This document shows, piece after piece, positions 1-6,582 of a DNA stretch of 38,510 nt. The stretch's first letter is position 1. Every line of letters starts with the position of its first letter. The notes under the pieces were generated by a model that did no database searches, was not told where the DNA came from, and was given only the letters and a program-made list of their open reading frames with translations. The DNA comes from Candidatus Onthousia faecigallinarum. GTDB taxonomy: Bacteria; Bacillota_I; Bacilli_A; RF39; UBA660. The stretch spans positions 1 through 38,510 of the forward strand of contig DVKE01000039.1 in NCBI GenBank assembly GCA_018716225.1. Reading direction: 5' to 3'. The position numbers and the translations under genes are program-made.

Positions 1-54
1 AACCAATTAGATGCTCATCCACAGTTTCAAGAAAGATTTAGAAAATACTGCTAA
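1..54 (+). CDS. 3' end of an unidentified gene, cut by window edge
   Basis: The first 17 codons of the window are an open frame ending in TAA (last residues QERFRKYC). The start lies outside the window. The basic, aromatic tail and the position beside a relaxase and toxin-antitoxin genes would suit a transposase, but no family motif is visible. About 60 bases further on is a 'cttgacacaccc' stretch that could be an insertion-sequence end; no matching partner end is in the window. This is inference only. Confidence 0.35.
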   Translation, partial: NQLDAHPQFQERFRKYC

Positions 55-228
55 TCCTGTGGATAACCTGTTCTTTGACAATTTGTTTATAGAAAATTTT
101 TAGAACTTACACATTTTTCTTGACACACCCACTAATATATAGCATATTCTCATTTTAATTTTATAATATATTTAATGAATATCAATAAGCAAATAATTTA
201 ATATCAATTAATTTTATCATTTACATTT

Positions 229-1512
229 TTATCTACATATATCAAAGTCGCCTGATTTATCATAATCAGAAACATCTTTTACTCTTTCCTTGTAATAATT
301 TGGTGCATTAACATAATCAAATAATTCATCTTGTTTAGTAGTACCTCGTGATATTTTAATAACATCTTCCATATCAAAATATTCATTACCATAATAATTT
401 TTTACTTCAATAGTAGTTTCATCTTTTGCATATTCATTACCGAATTGTAATATCTTTCTAAAGAACTTTTTAATTGCCTCCAATATAACATCAATATAAT
501 TTTTTAATTTGTTATTTTCGGCTGTTAAATTTTGATTCCTAGTAACAAGCGATTTCACTTCTCGTTTAAGATTACTATTTTCCTTTTCTAATGTTTGATG
601 ACTTTTAGTAAATGTATTTACTTCGTTAAATAATTGTTCTATTTTCGGTTGGAATTCCACTACCTTTTTTGTTTCTTTGATAACTTTGTTCATTGAATCA
701 AAAGTTTCTTTTTTTACTTTGACATATTCTTTATCAAAAATAGTATTTTTAGTAGTTTTCATTTTTTCATTTAAATCATTTATTGCTTTATCTAAATTTT
801 TATTAATTATTTGGGTTTTATTCTCATAATAGTGAGTCGTTTTCTTTAACTCTTTTGTTTTTAAGTGTTCTCTATTATTGCCTTTAATACCTCTTTCCAA
901 ATCAAAGCCTGCATCAACAAGTCTTTCATGATATTTATCTTGTAACTGGGATAAGTGTATTTTATCCCTAATATATTGTTTTTTAGATATTGTCCACCTT
1001 TCAGTATTAGTTCTTTTATCTAATTTTTTAACTAATGGAACTACCACACAATGAATATGGGGAGATTTCTCATCTAAGTGAATAGTTGCATGAAGTATTT
1101 GTTCCTTTGTATAACCTAAATCATTATAAACAAATTCCATACAAGTATCTGCCCATTTCATTATGTCTTCTTCACTCATATTATCAAAAAACTTTGGTGA
1201 TGCAGTAAATAATAATTCATCTGCTACACAATTTCTTGAACGATTAACCATTTGAGTATAGTTTCTTTGTCTTTCTTTTCTTTCAGTTTTCATCTTTTCA
1301 TTATGTTGTTTTTCATATTCTTTAGTCAATTCGTGAAATTTTTTAACATATTTATAATTCAATGGAACTAATTGTATATTTTTATAACTATCTTCTATTT
1401 TTATATCAGGATTAGATTTATAGGCTTTCTTTTCTCTTTGATTATGAGATCCAATTTGTGCTAAATCATTTGTAGTCATAATAGGTTCACTTCTAAATAT
1501 TGCATAATTCAT
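229..1512 (-). CDS. MobV/Pre-family relaxase (plasmid mobilization protein)
   Basis: This is a relaxase of the MobV (Pre/Mob) family, which nicks oriT of mobilizable plasmids and leads the strand into the recipient. The N-terminus reads MNYAIFR, then GSHNQREK at about 21-28; the His (H23) matches the position of the catalytic His22 of MobM from pMV158. The metal-binding three-histidine motif is intact as HLDEKSPHIH at about 145-154. The C-terminal half (about 230-350) is charged and helical, probably coiled coil, as is usual. At 427 residues it has normal length and no break. The start follows a good site (aaaggggatgtgatat-ATG). It lies downstream of the toxin-antitoxin pair on the same strand, separated by a terminator. 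No replication gene is seen, which suggests an integrated mobilizable element or a remnant. The family call is firm; whether it is active is unknown. Confidence 0.9.
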   Translation of the reverse strand: MNYAIFRSEPIMTTNDLAQIGSHNQREKKAYKSNPDIKIEDSYKNIQLVPLNYKYVKKFHELTKEYEKQHNEKMKTERKERQRNYTQMVNRSRNCVADELLFTASPKFFDNMSEEDIMKWADTCMEFVYNDLGYTKEQILHATIHLDEKSPHIHCVVVPLVKKLDKRTNTERWTISKKQYIRDKIHLSQLQDKYHERLVDAGFDLERGIKGNNREHLKTKELKKTTHYYENKTQIINKNLDKAINDLNEKMKTTKNTIFDKEYVKVKKETFDSMNKVIKETKKVVEFQPKIEQLFNEVNTFTKSHQTLEKENSNLKREVKSLVTRNQNLTAENNKLKNYIDVILEAIKKFFRKILQFGNEYAKDETTIEVKNYYGNEYFDMEDVIKISRGTTKQDELFDYVNAPNYYKERVKDVSDYDKSGDFDICR

Positions 1513-1541
1513 ATATCACATCCCCTTTCATTTTTGCATAA

Positions 1542-1569
1542 CAAAAAAGATACCATATATATAGGTACC
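1542..1569 (-). terminator. Rho-independent terminator after the toxin gene
   Basis: On the minus strand GGTACC and GGTATC pair (one G-U) around an AT-rich loop and are followed by six T. It sits just after the toxin stop codon and before the relaxase start, so relaxase transcription probably needs readthrough or its own promoter. Confidence 0.6.
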
Positions 1570-1578
1570 TTATAATGT

Positions 1579-2013
1579 TTAAATATCGCTATTTAACAAT
1601 ATTATTTCTTCTTTAGTCATGAAAACTTTTTTATCATCATCTATCCATTCGTTTTTTTTATAATTATCATATCTATCTAAGACTTTTTTTAACTTTATCT
1701 CACTCAATTTTTCGGTTTGTCTTCTTTTTCTTACAAGTTCTGGAAATAATTCTAATTGGATAATATTGTCAATTTGTACAAAACTATCTTTATCGATTAC
1801 TGTCTCTGGCGGATTGTCCTTTTTTATAGTAACATTACCTTTTAAAAGTGTTTTCCACTTTTTTTCTTCTGTTATTGAATCTATGTGTGCAATTTCTAAT
1901 ATATTCTTTTCTTTATCGACATTAACAACTAGCACAGGATGTGCTTGATTTGCTACTACTCCACTATTATTAAATCTTATTTTTAGGGATAATACCTGTC
2001 CTATTTCAATCAT
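1579..2013 (-). CDS. PemK/MazF-like toxin paired with a Panacea antitoxin
   Basis: The 144-residue protein opens with MIEIGQVLSLKI and has a HPVLVVNVD segment at about 25-33, as in the N-terminal beta-barrel of PemK/MazF-type endoribonucleases, where a similar 'RPVLVI' strand is found. The middle is beta-rich; the last 50 residues are charged and helical, and this tail is not typical of MazF (usually about 110-120 residues). The gene starts inside the end of the upstream DUF4065 gene (ATGATTGA overlap, 8 nt), so the two are translationally coupled, which is typical of toxin-antitoxin pairs. The pairing gives more support than the sequence: Panacea antitoxins are known to pair with many unrelated toxins. 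The MazF-like assignment is by motif only and could be wrong; another small effector is possible. Confidence 0.6.
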   Translation of the reverse strand: MIEIGQVLSLKIRFNNSGVVANQAHPVLVVNVDKEKNILEIAHIDSITEEKKWKTLLKGNVTIKKDNPPETVIDKDSFVQIDNIIQLELFPELVRKRRQTEKLSEIKLKKVLDRYDNYKKNEWIDDDKKVFMTKEEIILLNSDI

Positions 2014-2494
2014 TAAGCATCTCTATAAAATCTGCACACATAAGTTTATAATTTTCTTTTTGACTATCAACATCTATCAATTGATCCTGTTTTTTATAAT
2101 AATTATGTTTCTTTAACCATTCTTCATCTTGGTGGGATATATTAATAAGTTCTTCTAATGGAGCATACTTCAAAATACTAAACATTTTTTTAATATATTC
2201 TTTAATAGAAGAATCATTAATATTATATGTCTTTTTATTACTAACAAGGTATCTATAATTGCTCATAACAGAATCTACAATAACACCATTATCATATGCA
2301 TACATGTCATCATTAAATAGTTTTTTATCCGTCATAGCAAAATAAACCATTTGCATTATATGAAGATACTTATTTAGTCTTACATTACCCTCGTAACAAT
2401 CTCTACCATTTAATTTTATTAATTTATTAATAAAAATCTCATTATTTTCATCTAAAGACAAAACATATTTAGCAATATTTTCTGCATTTTCCAT
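2006..2494 (-). CDS. Panacea/DUF4065 (SocA/GepA-like) antitoxin
   Basis: The 162-residue protein matches the DUF4065 (Panacea, also SocA/GepA-like) domain: an N-terminal 'IAKYVLSL' helix, a 'LNKYLHIMQMVYFAM' helix with the usual 'L.KLLYF' position, a 'YAYDNGVIVDSV' segment at about 66-77 (family 'a...GPV...vy') and a helical C-terminus. Proteins of this domain act as antitoxins (PanA) for varied toxins or as proteolytic adaptors. It is the first gene of a two-gene operon. The start is set by an excellent site (taggaggtggaaag-ATG) and a TTGACA-17-TAAAAT promoter with a palindrome inside it, so it may repress its own promoter. The family call is good; the antitoxin role is inferred from the overlapping downstream gene. 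Confidence 0.75.
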   Translation of the reverse strand: MENAENIAKYVLSLDENNEIFINKLIKLNGRDCYEGNVRLNKYLHIMQMVYFAMTDKKLFNDDMYAYDNGVIVDSVMSNYRYLVSNKKTYNINDSSIKEYIKKMFSILKYAPLEELINISHQDEEWLKKHNYYKKQDQLIDVDSQKENYKLMCADFIEMLND

Positions 2495-2558
2495 CTTTCC
2501 ACCTCCTACTATATTAATAATATCATAAAAAGCATCAAAAATACATAATGTGATTTAA

Positions 2559-2587
2559 TATTTTATACATTTTATTTTAAAATGTCA
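2559..2587 (-). promoter_or_regulatory. Promoter of the toxin-antitoxin operon
   Basis: On the minus strand TTGACA (2587-2582) is followed after 17 bases by TAAAAT (2564-2559), about 65 bases before the PanA start. It is a near-consensus sigma-A promoter. Confidence 0.65.
2566..2584. promoter_or_regulatory. Palindrome in the toxin-antitoxin promoter (candidate operator)
   Basis: ACATTTTA-TTT-TAAAATGT is a perfect 8-bp inverted repeat with a 3-base centre. It covers the spacer and part of the -35 box, the expected place for autorepression by the antitoxin or the complex. The palindrome is seen; its function is inferred. Confidence 0.5.
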
Positions 2588-2664
2588 ATAAAAAAGATAT
2601 TTTTTTACAAAGTACTTAAATTCTGTATTACTTGCATTTATAGTCATTCTTTTATTTTTTGGAT

Positions 2665-2724
2665 TTATCCTACTGCTCCGTGACCGGCATCTACAACAAC
2701 CCCTGTAATCGCACGTTCATTCAT
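2665..2724 (-). pseudogene. Remnant of an N-acetylmuramoyl-L-alanine amidase (Amidase_3)
   Basis: A 19-codon frame reads MNERAITGVVVDAGHGAVG and then stops. 'VVVDAGHG' is the hallmark start of the Amidase_3 catalytic domain (family 'VVIDAGHGG'), including the first zinc histidine. It keeps an AGGTGAG ribosome binding site with good spacing (gaggtgagttt-ATG). The rest of the domain (170 residues or more) is missing, and no continuation is seen in the downstream frames. It looks like a deletion scar; a deliberately short peptide is much less likely. Confidence 0.6.
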
Positions 2725-2779
2725 AAACTCACCTCTACCTTAAAATATGTAAAGATAGGCTTTTTTGCTACTATTAAAA

Positions 2780-3460
2780 TCATTTATTAGGAGTAAAAGT
2801 TAATACATTACCAAATATTTCTAATTTACTAGAATCTCTATTATAAATAAGTGCTCCATCATCAAAAATAGCATAAACGTTTTTATTTTTATTGTTAGCA
2901 ACTTCTTGTAATTTTGCTAAATATCTCTTATTGTTTATTGAATGAACATCCATATAAAAAGGATCATCTAACACTCCAAACCCATCATAAAATGCAAAAT
3001 ACTTATAATAATTATTTTTAGCAGTAATAAAATATCTTTTTAATTGTAACTCACTTCCAGCACTCTCACCAATAATTATTCCTTTAAAATATTTAATATA
3101 ATATATTAATTCCGTATCATGCAAAACTTTTTTAAAAAACATTTCAGGATTTCCACCTGGCAAAAGTAAAATATCACTATTTTGAATAATTTCAATAAGA
3201 TCATTTCTAGTATCTTTATAAGGGTTACATACTCTAATATTTTCTTTACGAATACCTAATTTTTTTAATTCAGTATAGTATTTATTATATCTTCTACCAT
3301 CTATCGGAAAATACTCTTTCTCAAATTCTTCACTTGTTATTTCTTTAGGAAAAGCCCATGGAAAAATTGCTACTTTATAATCAGACTTAACAAACTCTTT
3401 TAATCGCTCTACTACAAAATCCATACCAAATTCAATTTTACTAAATAACACACTATACAT
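2780..3460 (-). CDS. Type 1 glutamine amidotransferase-like / peptidase E (S51) family protein
   Basis: The 226-residue protein has the S51 peptidase E fold signature. A 'DILLLPGGNPEMFF' strand-turn at about 96-109 matches the family 'GGN' motif. The nucleophile elbow GESAG has Ser133, and DVH has His173 as probable catalytic histidine. Members cleave Asp-X dipeptides or act as stress-related amidotransferase-like hydrolases; the substrate here is unknown. Length is normal (about 210-230). The start follows a gagatggtgat site. The first codons (ATGTATAGTGTGTTAT) also match an oriT core (separate entry). It sits at the edge of the mobile-like segment and may be cargo. Confidence 0.75.
   Translation of the reverse strand: MYSVLFSKIEFGMDFVVERLKEFVKSDYKVAIFPWAFPKEITSEEFEKEYFPIDGRRYNKYYTELKKLGIRKENIRVCNPYKDTRNDLIEIIQNSDILLLPGGNPEMFFKKVLHDTELIYYIKYFKGIIIGESAGSELQLKRYFITAKNNYYKYFAFYDGFGVLDDPFYMDVHSINNKRYLAKLQEVANNKNKNVYAIFDDGALIYNRDSSKLEIFGNVLTFTPNK
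3445..3458 (-). other. Candidate oriT nick-site core (pMV158/MobV type)
   Basis: The minus strand reads GTATAGTGTGTTAT. As I remember it, the pMV158 oriT core recognised by MobM is AGTATAGTGTG/TTATACTTTA, so 14 bases agree and the orientation relative to the relaxase gene is the same. The outer arms of the palindrome are not conserved here (TTTAG instead of ACTTTA), and the site overlaps the start of the S51-like gene, so chance remains possible. Confidence 0.35.
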
Positions 3461-3859
3461 AATATCACCATCTCTATAACTATTTGAATACTATAACATC
3501 TTTTTACTAACTTTTTTGATTCAGGAATATTTCGTTGCATATTTATTCCCTTTTGTAAAATACTTTCTAAATATAAATCTAAAGGTGACCCACTTTTTTC
3601 TTTCCACAATTCTCTATAACTCTATATAAATTATTTCTTCTTGTAGTACTTATATTACTTAAAAATCTATAATACTAGGTAACCAATCACAATTTTTATT
3701 TCCCCACTCTAAATTCTATAGAATAAATAGTAACAGTCAGTCTATACTTCAATATTCGTTTTAGCATTTAGCACTATTACTTTTGTACGTACATTACAGT
3801 ATTTTGGTAAACGAATGTAAAGATAAATGAAATAAAAGTAAAAAGGATCACAGCCTGTT
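3461..3859. other. Intergenic stretch with no convincing gene
   Basis: Nearly 400 AT-rich bases. A 65-codon minus-strand frame (3609-3412) starting MWKEKSGSPLDLYLES runs into the start of the S51 gene. Its first 35 residues look protein-like but I do not recognise them and see no good ribosome binding site; it may be the scar of a deleted gene. A short palindrome ATTCTATAGAAT lies near 3714-3725. No RNA gene was found. Confidence 0.3.
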
Positions 3860-4642
3860 TTATTTCAATACCACGTTCTCTTCATACTCCCGAAAATAGT
3901 TATCTATCAAAGTAAGTTCTCCATCCTTAACCGAAAATATCGATACTTCGGGAATAGTAATATCATCAGATTTTTCAAGAATTTCATCTCTTGTAAAGAT
4001 AAGTTCCCCATCTTCTATTTCAAAAGTTCCCTTTGACCGTTCTAATTCCTTTCTTTCTCCTTCCTTCGTAAGATCTACATAATAAGCATGCAATTCAGCT
4101 TTCATCTCATACGTATCACCATCCCCACCATCTAAGAAAGTAACAACGAAATAGGGATGCGTTTGATCCACTGCACTAGGATCGCCATTTAATGTATGAT
4201 ATCTCTTTAGTCCTCCTAAAATGGAAGAAATCTCACTTAAATTTTGATTAGAGCAGTAATTACCATAACGCACTTCATAAGAAATCGTATGATACAAGAA
4301 ATGATTCACAACCGTAGCCTTTAAAATGGTAAAGTCATTTTCTTGATCATAATAATAGGTATGATCATTACAAGAAATCTCCTCCAATGTATCTAAGAAG
4401 GATTCCATCTCCTGCTCCAAAACCTTTTGACCTCGAATACTTTTATAAGAATAATGATTCCCATTTTCCTTTTTGAAAAAAGATAACTTCGGAACCCCTA
4501 AGGCAACCGTTTGACTCCCCGTTTCTTCATCATAAATCGTATACTCCACCTCATATCCCAAAGAAACCGTTTTTAAAAGGACAATCAATAGAATAAGGAT
4601 AAGCAACAAAACAACCAAAATAACAATTTTTTTCTTTTTCAT
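3860..4642 (-). CDS. Membrane-anchored protein of unknown function
   Basis: The 260-residue protein has an N-terminal KKKK followed by one strongly hydrophobic helix (about 6-27), then a soluble, mostly beta-rich extracellular domain. No lipobox is seen, so it is probably a single-pass anchor with the domain outside. I do not recognise the family. The track starts it at a GTG four codons upstream, but that GTG lies inside the ribosome binding site (gtgaggtgcgaa-ATG), so the ATG at 4642 is chosen. A TATAAT box at 4667-4662 lies just upstream, so it may be transcribed apart from the transglutaminase-like gene before it. Confidence 0.7.
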   Translation of the reverse strand: MKKKKIVILVVLLLILILLIVLLKTVSLGYEVEYTIYDEETGSQTVALGVPKLSFFKKENGNHYSYKSIRGQKVLEQEMESFLDTLEEISCNDHTYYYDQENDFTILKATVVNHFLYHTISYEVRYGNYCSNQNLSEISSILGGLKRYHTLNGDPSAVDQTHPYFVVTFLDGGDGDTYEMKAELHAYYVDLTKEGERKELERSKGTFEIEDGELIFTRDEILEKSDDITIPEVSIFSVKDGELTLIDNYFREYEENVVLK

Positions 4643-4661
4643 TTCGCACCTCACTACAAAA

Positions 4662-4667
4662 ATTATA
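4662..4667 (-). promoter_or_regulatory. -10 box before the membrane-anchored protein gene
   Basis: TATAAT on the minus strand, about 20 bases upstream of the start codon; the matching -35 (TAGCAT) is poor. The short leader leaves just enough room for the ribosome binding site. Confidence 0.4.
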
Positions 4668-4687
4668 CCCCATAAAAAAAAGAAATG

Positions 4688-6436
4688 CTATACCTTAGCA
4701 CTTCGAACTTCCTCTTTAACAATCTTTTCAACATTCGTACGTTCATATTTATTATCAAAAAACTCAAAAATCTTCTCTCCTTTTGAAACTGTTTCGATTG
4801 TAGGATGAAACCTATCTTTCCTTTCTTTCAAAGCTTCTCGAATCGGTCGAAAATGATCAATTATCTCTTCTTCTGTAGCATCCTTATGTTCTAACTGATA
4901 AATATGGACAAGAGAAGCTAAAATCTTATCTCCACTAACAGAATTCTGATGAAATGAAACACAAAAATCTTTTAATTTTTCTTTTGTCTTTTCCTCTTTC
5001 AAAGAATAATCATATTCACAAGATTTAATAAAATGGCCATGGTCAATTGGTTGTAATAAATAAGGCAATTTTCGAAACAATTGCGCCAAGGTAGGGTTCT
5101 GTAACATTTCATCCAATTCTTTCTTTGTTTTCACATTTAAAAAATCATAAGGACTAAAAGCAAGATCAAAAATATTACTTGCATCTCTTTGCCAAGCAAT
5201 CTCATCAAACGTCATCAAAAGATGATTGTATTTTTCATTTCCCATAGAATCCCAAGTAGGATCACTAACATAAACTCCATCGATACCATACTTCTCATCT
5301 TTCATTTCAACAAAGAGTCTAGCATGAGCATCTTTCATTCCCTCCCCCATAACTCCAACTGACATATAATTCGTTTCTAAACCAAAACGATCACAAAAAG
5401 TTTGCAACAACTTTATATATCCCACGCAAACAATATAATCACTAAACAAAATTTCAGATACTGCTCGAGATTTCATAGGACTCATTCCTTCTTCTTCTTT
5501 TTGATATTTTTTAAAATCCTTCGCAATCTCATATAATTTTGTATATAATTCAAAAGGTGAAAGCTGGTCCTTAATAGCTTTAACCGGTTCTAATAAAGAG
5601 TCTATTCTCTCTTCTATCTGAATAGCCGTTTTTAAAGATACCGTTTCACGATCAATAAACACATGAGAAACAATATTTTTACTTTCTGGTATTTCTTTTA
5701 AAGAGTCAAGATCAATATGAAGAGGATCAATTTTAAGAGTAAGGTAACCCGGTTGAGGAGAAGAAGGATCATCTTTAAAAGCAACCCCCACATACAAAGA
5801 ATCGATGTTCTTTATAAAACTAGCTAAAGGAGTATAGTCATTCACATTAACATCAATAGAGTGTGGTAAACTCTTATTTCTATGTTTTAACACTTCAAAA
5901 ATCTCTTCTAAATCACAACTGTTAACATTAATATAGGAAGCAGTCAATAAACTTTTTAAAGAACGGAACAAACCCGTTCCTACCGTCTCATTCATCCGAT
6001 AAGTAATTCTTGGATCATAGCTGTTAGCAAGCTCTTCTTCTACTCCAGAAGTTATAATTTCTTGAATACTTTTACTTTGACTTAAAATATCAAAAACATT
6101 TTTTTCTAAAGAATAATATTGTAAATCAACCTTAGTAAAATTAGGATTTTGAGCAATTCCATTAGCCGTTTTTTGATTGATAAAATTTTTATCTACAATA
6201 ATTTCTTTTCTTTTCAAAGAAGCAAAAAGAGAAGAAAGTTCTAAATCCACTCCTTCCTTATGCATTTTATAATATTCTTGATTAATATATAAAATATTTC
6301 CGGAAAAAACAGCATCTTGAAGAGCAAAAGGCCTTTTTAAAGAAGTATTAATATAGTGACTAGACACCATGGAAATAGTCTGAAGTCTTTCATCTTTCAA
6401 ACTATCAATCAATACTATATTCCTGTTTCCAACCAA
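4688..6436 (-). CDS. Transglutaminase-like domain protein
   Basis: The 582-residue protein carries a transglutaminase-like papain-fold core: Cys337 in DYIVCVGYIKLLQ, His371 in KDAHARLFVEM and Asp392 in VSDPTWD, in the order and spacing of the Cys-His-Asp triad of bacterial transglutaminase-like enzymes. No signal peptide or membrane segment is seen, so it is probably cytoplasmic. The N-terminal 300 residues and the C-terminal 170 resemble nothing I know. Bacterial members act as proteases or crosslinkers; the substrate is unknown. The start is unclear. The frame begins at TTG (6436) with a weak binding site, while an in-frame ATG 18 bases upstream has a good AGGTGA site but is followed at once by TGA. 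A start-codon region mutation is possible. Confidence 0.7.
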   Translation of the reverse strand: MVGNRNIVLIDSLKDERLQTISMVSSHYINTSLKRPFALQDAVFSGNILYINQEYYKMHKEGVDLELSSLFASLKRKEIIVDKNFINQKTANGIAQNPNFTKVDLQYYSLEKNVFDILSQSKSIQEIITSGVEEELANSYDPRITYRMNETVGTGLFRSLKSLLTASYINVNSCDLEEIFEVLKHRNKSLPHSIDVNVNDYTPLASFIKNIDSLYVGVAFKDDPSSPQPGYLTLKIDPLHIDLDSLKEIPESKNIVSHVFIDRETVSLKTAIQIEERIDSLLEPVKAIKDQLSPFELYTKLYEIAKDFKKYQKEEEGMSPMKSRAVSEILFSDYIVCVGYIKLLQTFCDRFGLETNYMSVGVMGEGMKDAHARLFVEMKDEKYGIDGVYVSDPTWDSMGNEKYNHLLMTFDEIAWQRDASNIFDLAFSPYDFLNVKTKKELDEMLQNPTLAQLFRKLPYLLQPIDHGHFIKSCEYDYSLKEEKTKEKLKDFCVSFHQNSVSGDKILASLVHIYQLEHKDATEEEIIDHFRPIREALKERKDRFHPTIETVSKGEKIFEFFDNKYERTNVEKIVKEEVRSAKV

Positions 6437-6476
6437 ATCATCATATCACATACCAAATTCACCTATGCCCATTATC

Positions 6477-6504
6477 ATTATACTACAAAAAGGGCTAAAG
6501 CAAA
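6477..6504 (-). promoter_or_regulatory. Promoter for the transglutaminase-like gene
   Basis: On the minus strand TTTGCT (6504-6499) lies 16 bases from TATAAT (6482-6477), about 35 bases before the reading frame. The -35 lies in the loop of the terminator-like hairpin at 6491-6512. Confidence 0.45.
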
Positions 6505-6512
6505 AGAGCCCT
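6486..6512 (-). terminator. Terminator-like hairpin between divergent genes
   Basis: On the minus strand AGGGCT and AGCCCT (6 bp) surround a 10-base loop, followed by five T. It lies just upstream of the minus-strand -10 box, where it could stop antisense transcription leaving the glucan synthase gene. No gene that needs it lies upstream on this strand. Confidence 0.35.
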
Positions 6513-6552
6513 CAAATCGATCAAGTTTGACATTTTAAAAACAGCACTTATC

Positions 6553-6561
6553 TGTTATAAT
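6553..6561 (+). promoter_or_regulatory. Extended -10 promoter of the glucan synthase-pgi operon
   Basis: TGTTATAAT is a perfect extended -10 element, 21 bases before the start codon. A TTGACA at 6527-6532 is 23 bases away, too far for a standard -35, so the extended -10 probably does the work. Confidence 0.5.
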
Positions 6562-6582
6562 AATAGCAAGTAGGAGGGTGAG

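Noticed and set aside
58-66. TGTGGATAA, a perfect DnaA box, near the left edge
   Set aside because: It is a single copy with no cluster, AT-rich unwinding region or dnaA/dnaN gene nearby, so it is not evidence for an origin.
1513-1578. oriT directly upstream of the relaxase gene
   Set aside because: The usual place was searched; only a terminator hairpin is there and no MobV core. The better candidate lies at 3445-3458.
6430-6460. TGA read as tryptophan (genetic code 4) to explain ATG TGA
   Set aside because: The tRNA-Trp has a CCA anticodon, and other genes (the DUF4065 antitoxin, the glucan synthase) stop at TGA exactly where the next gene starts. The standard bacterial code is used.
6527-6561. 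TTGACA paired with TATAAT as a standard promoter for the glucan synthase
   Set aside because: The spacer is 23 bases, too long; the extended -10 alone is the better explanation.
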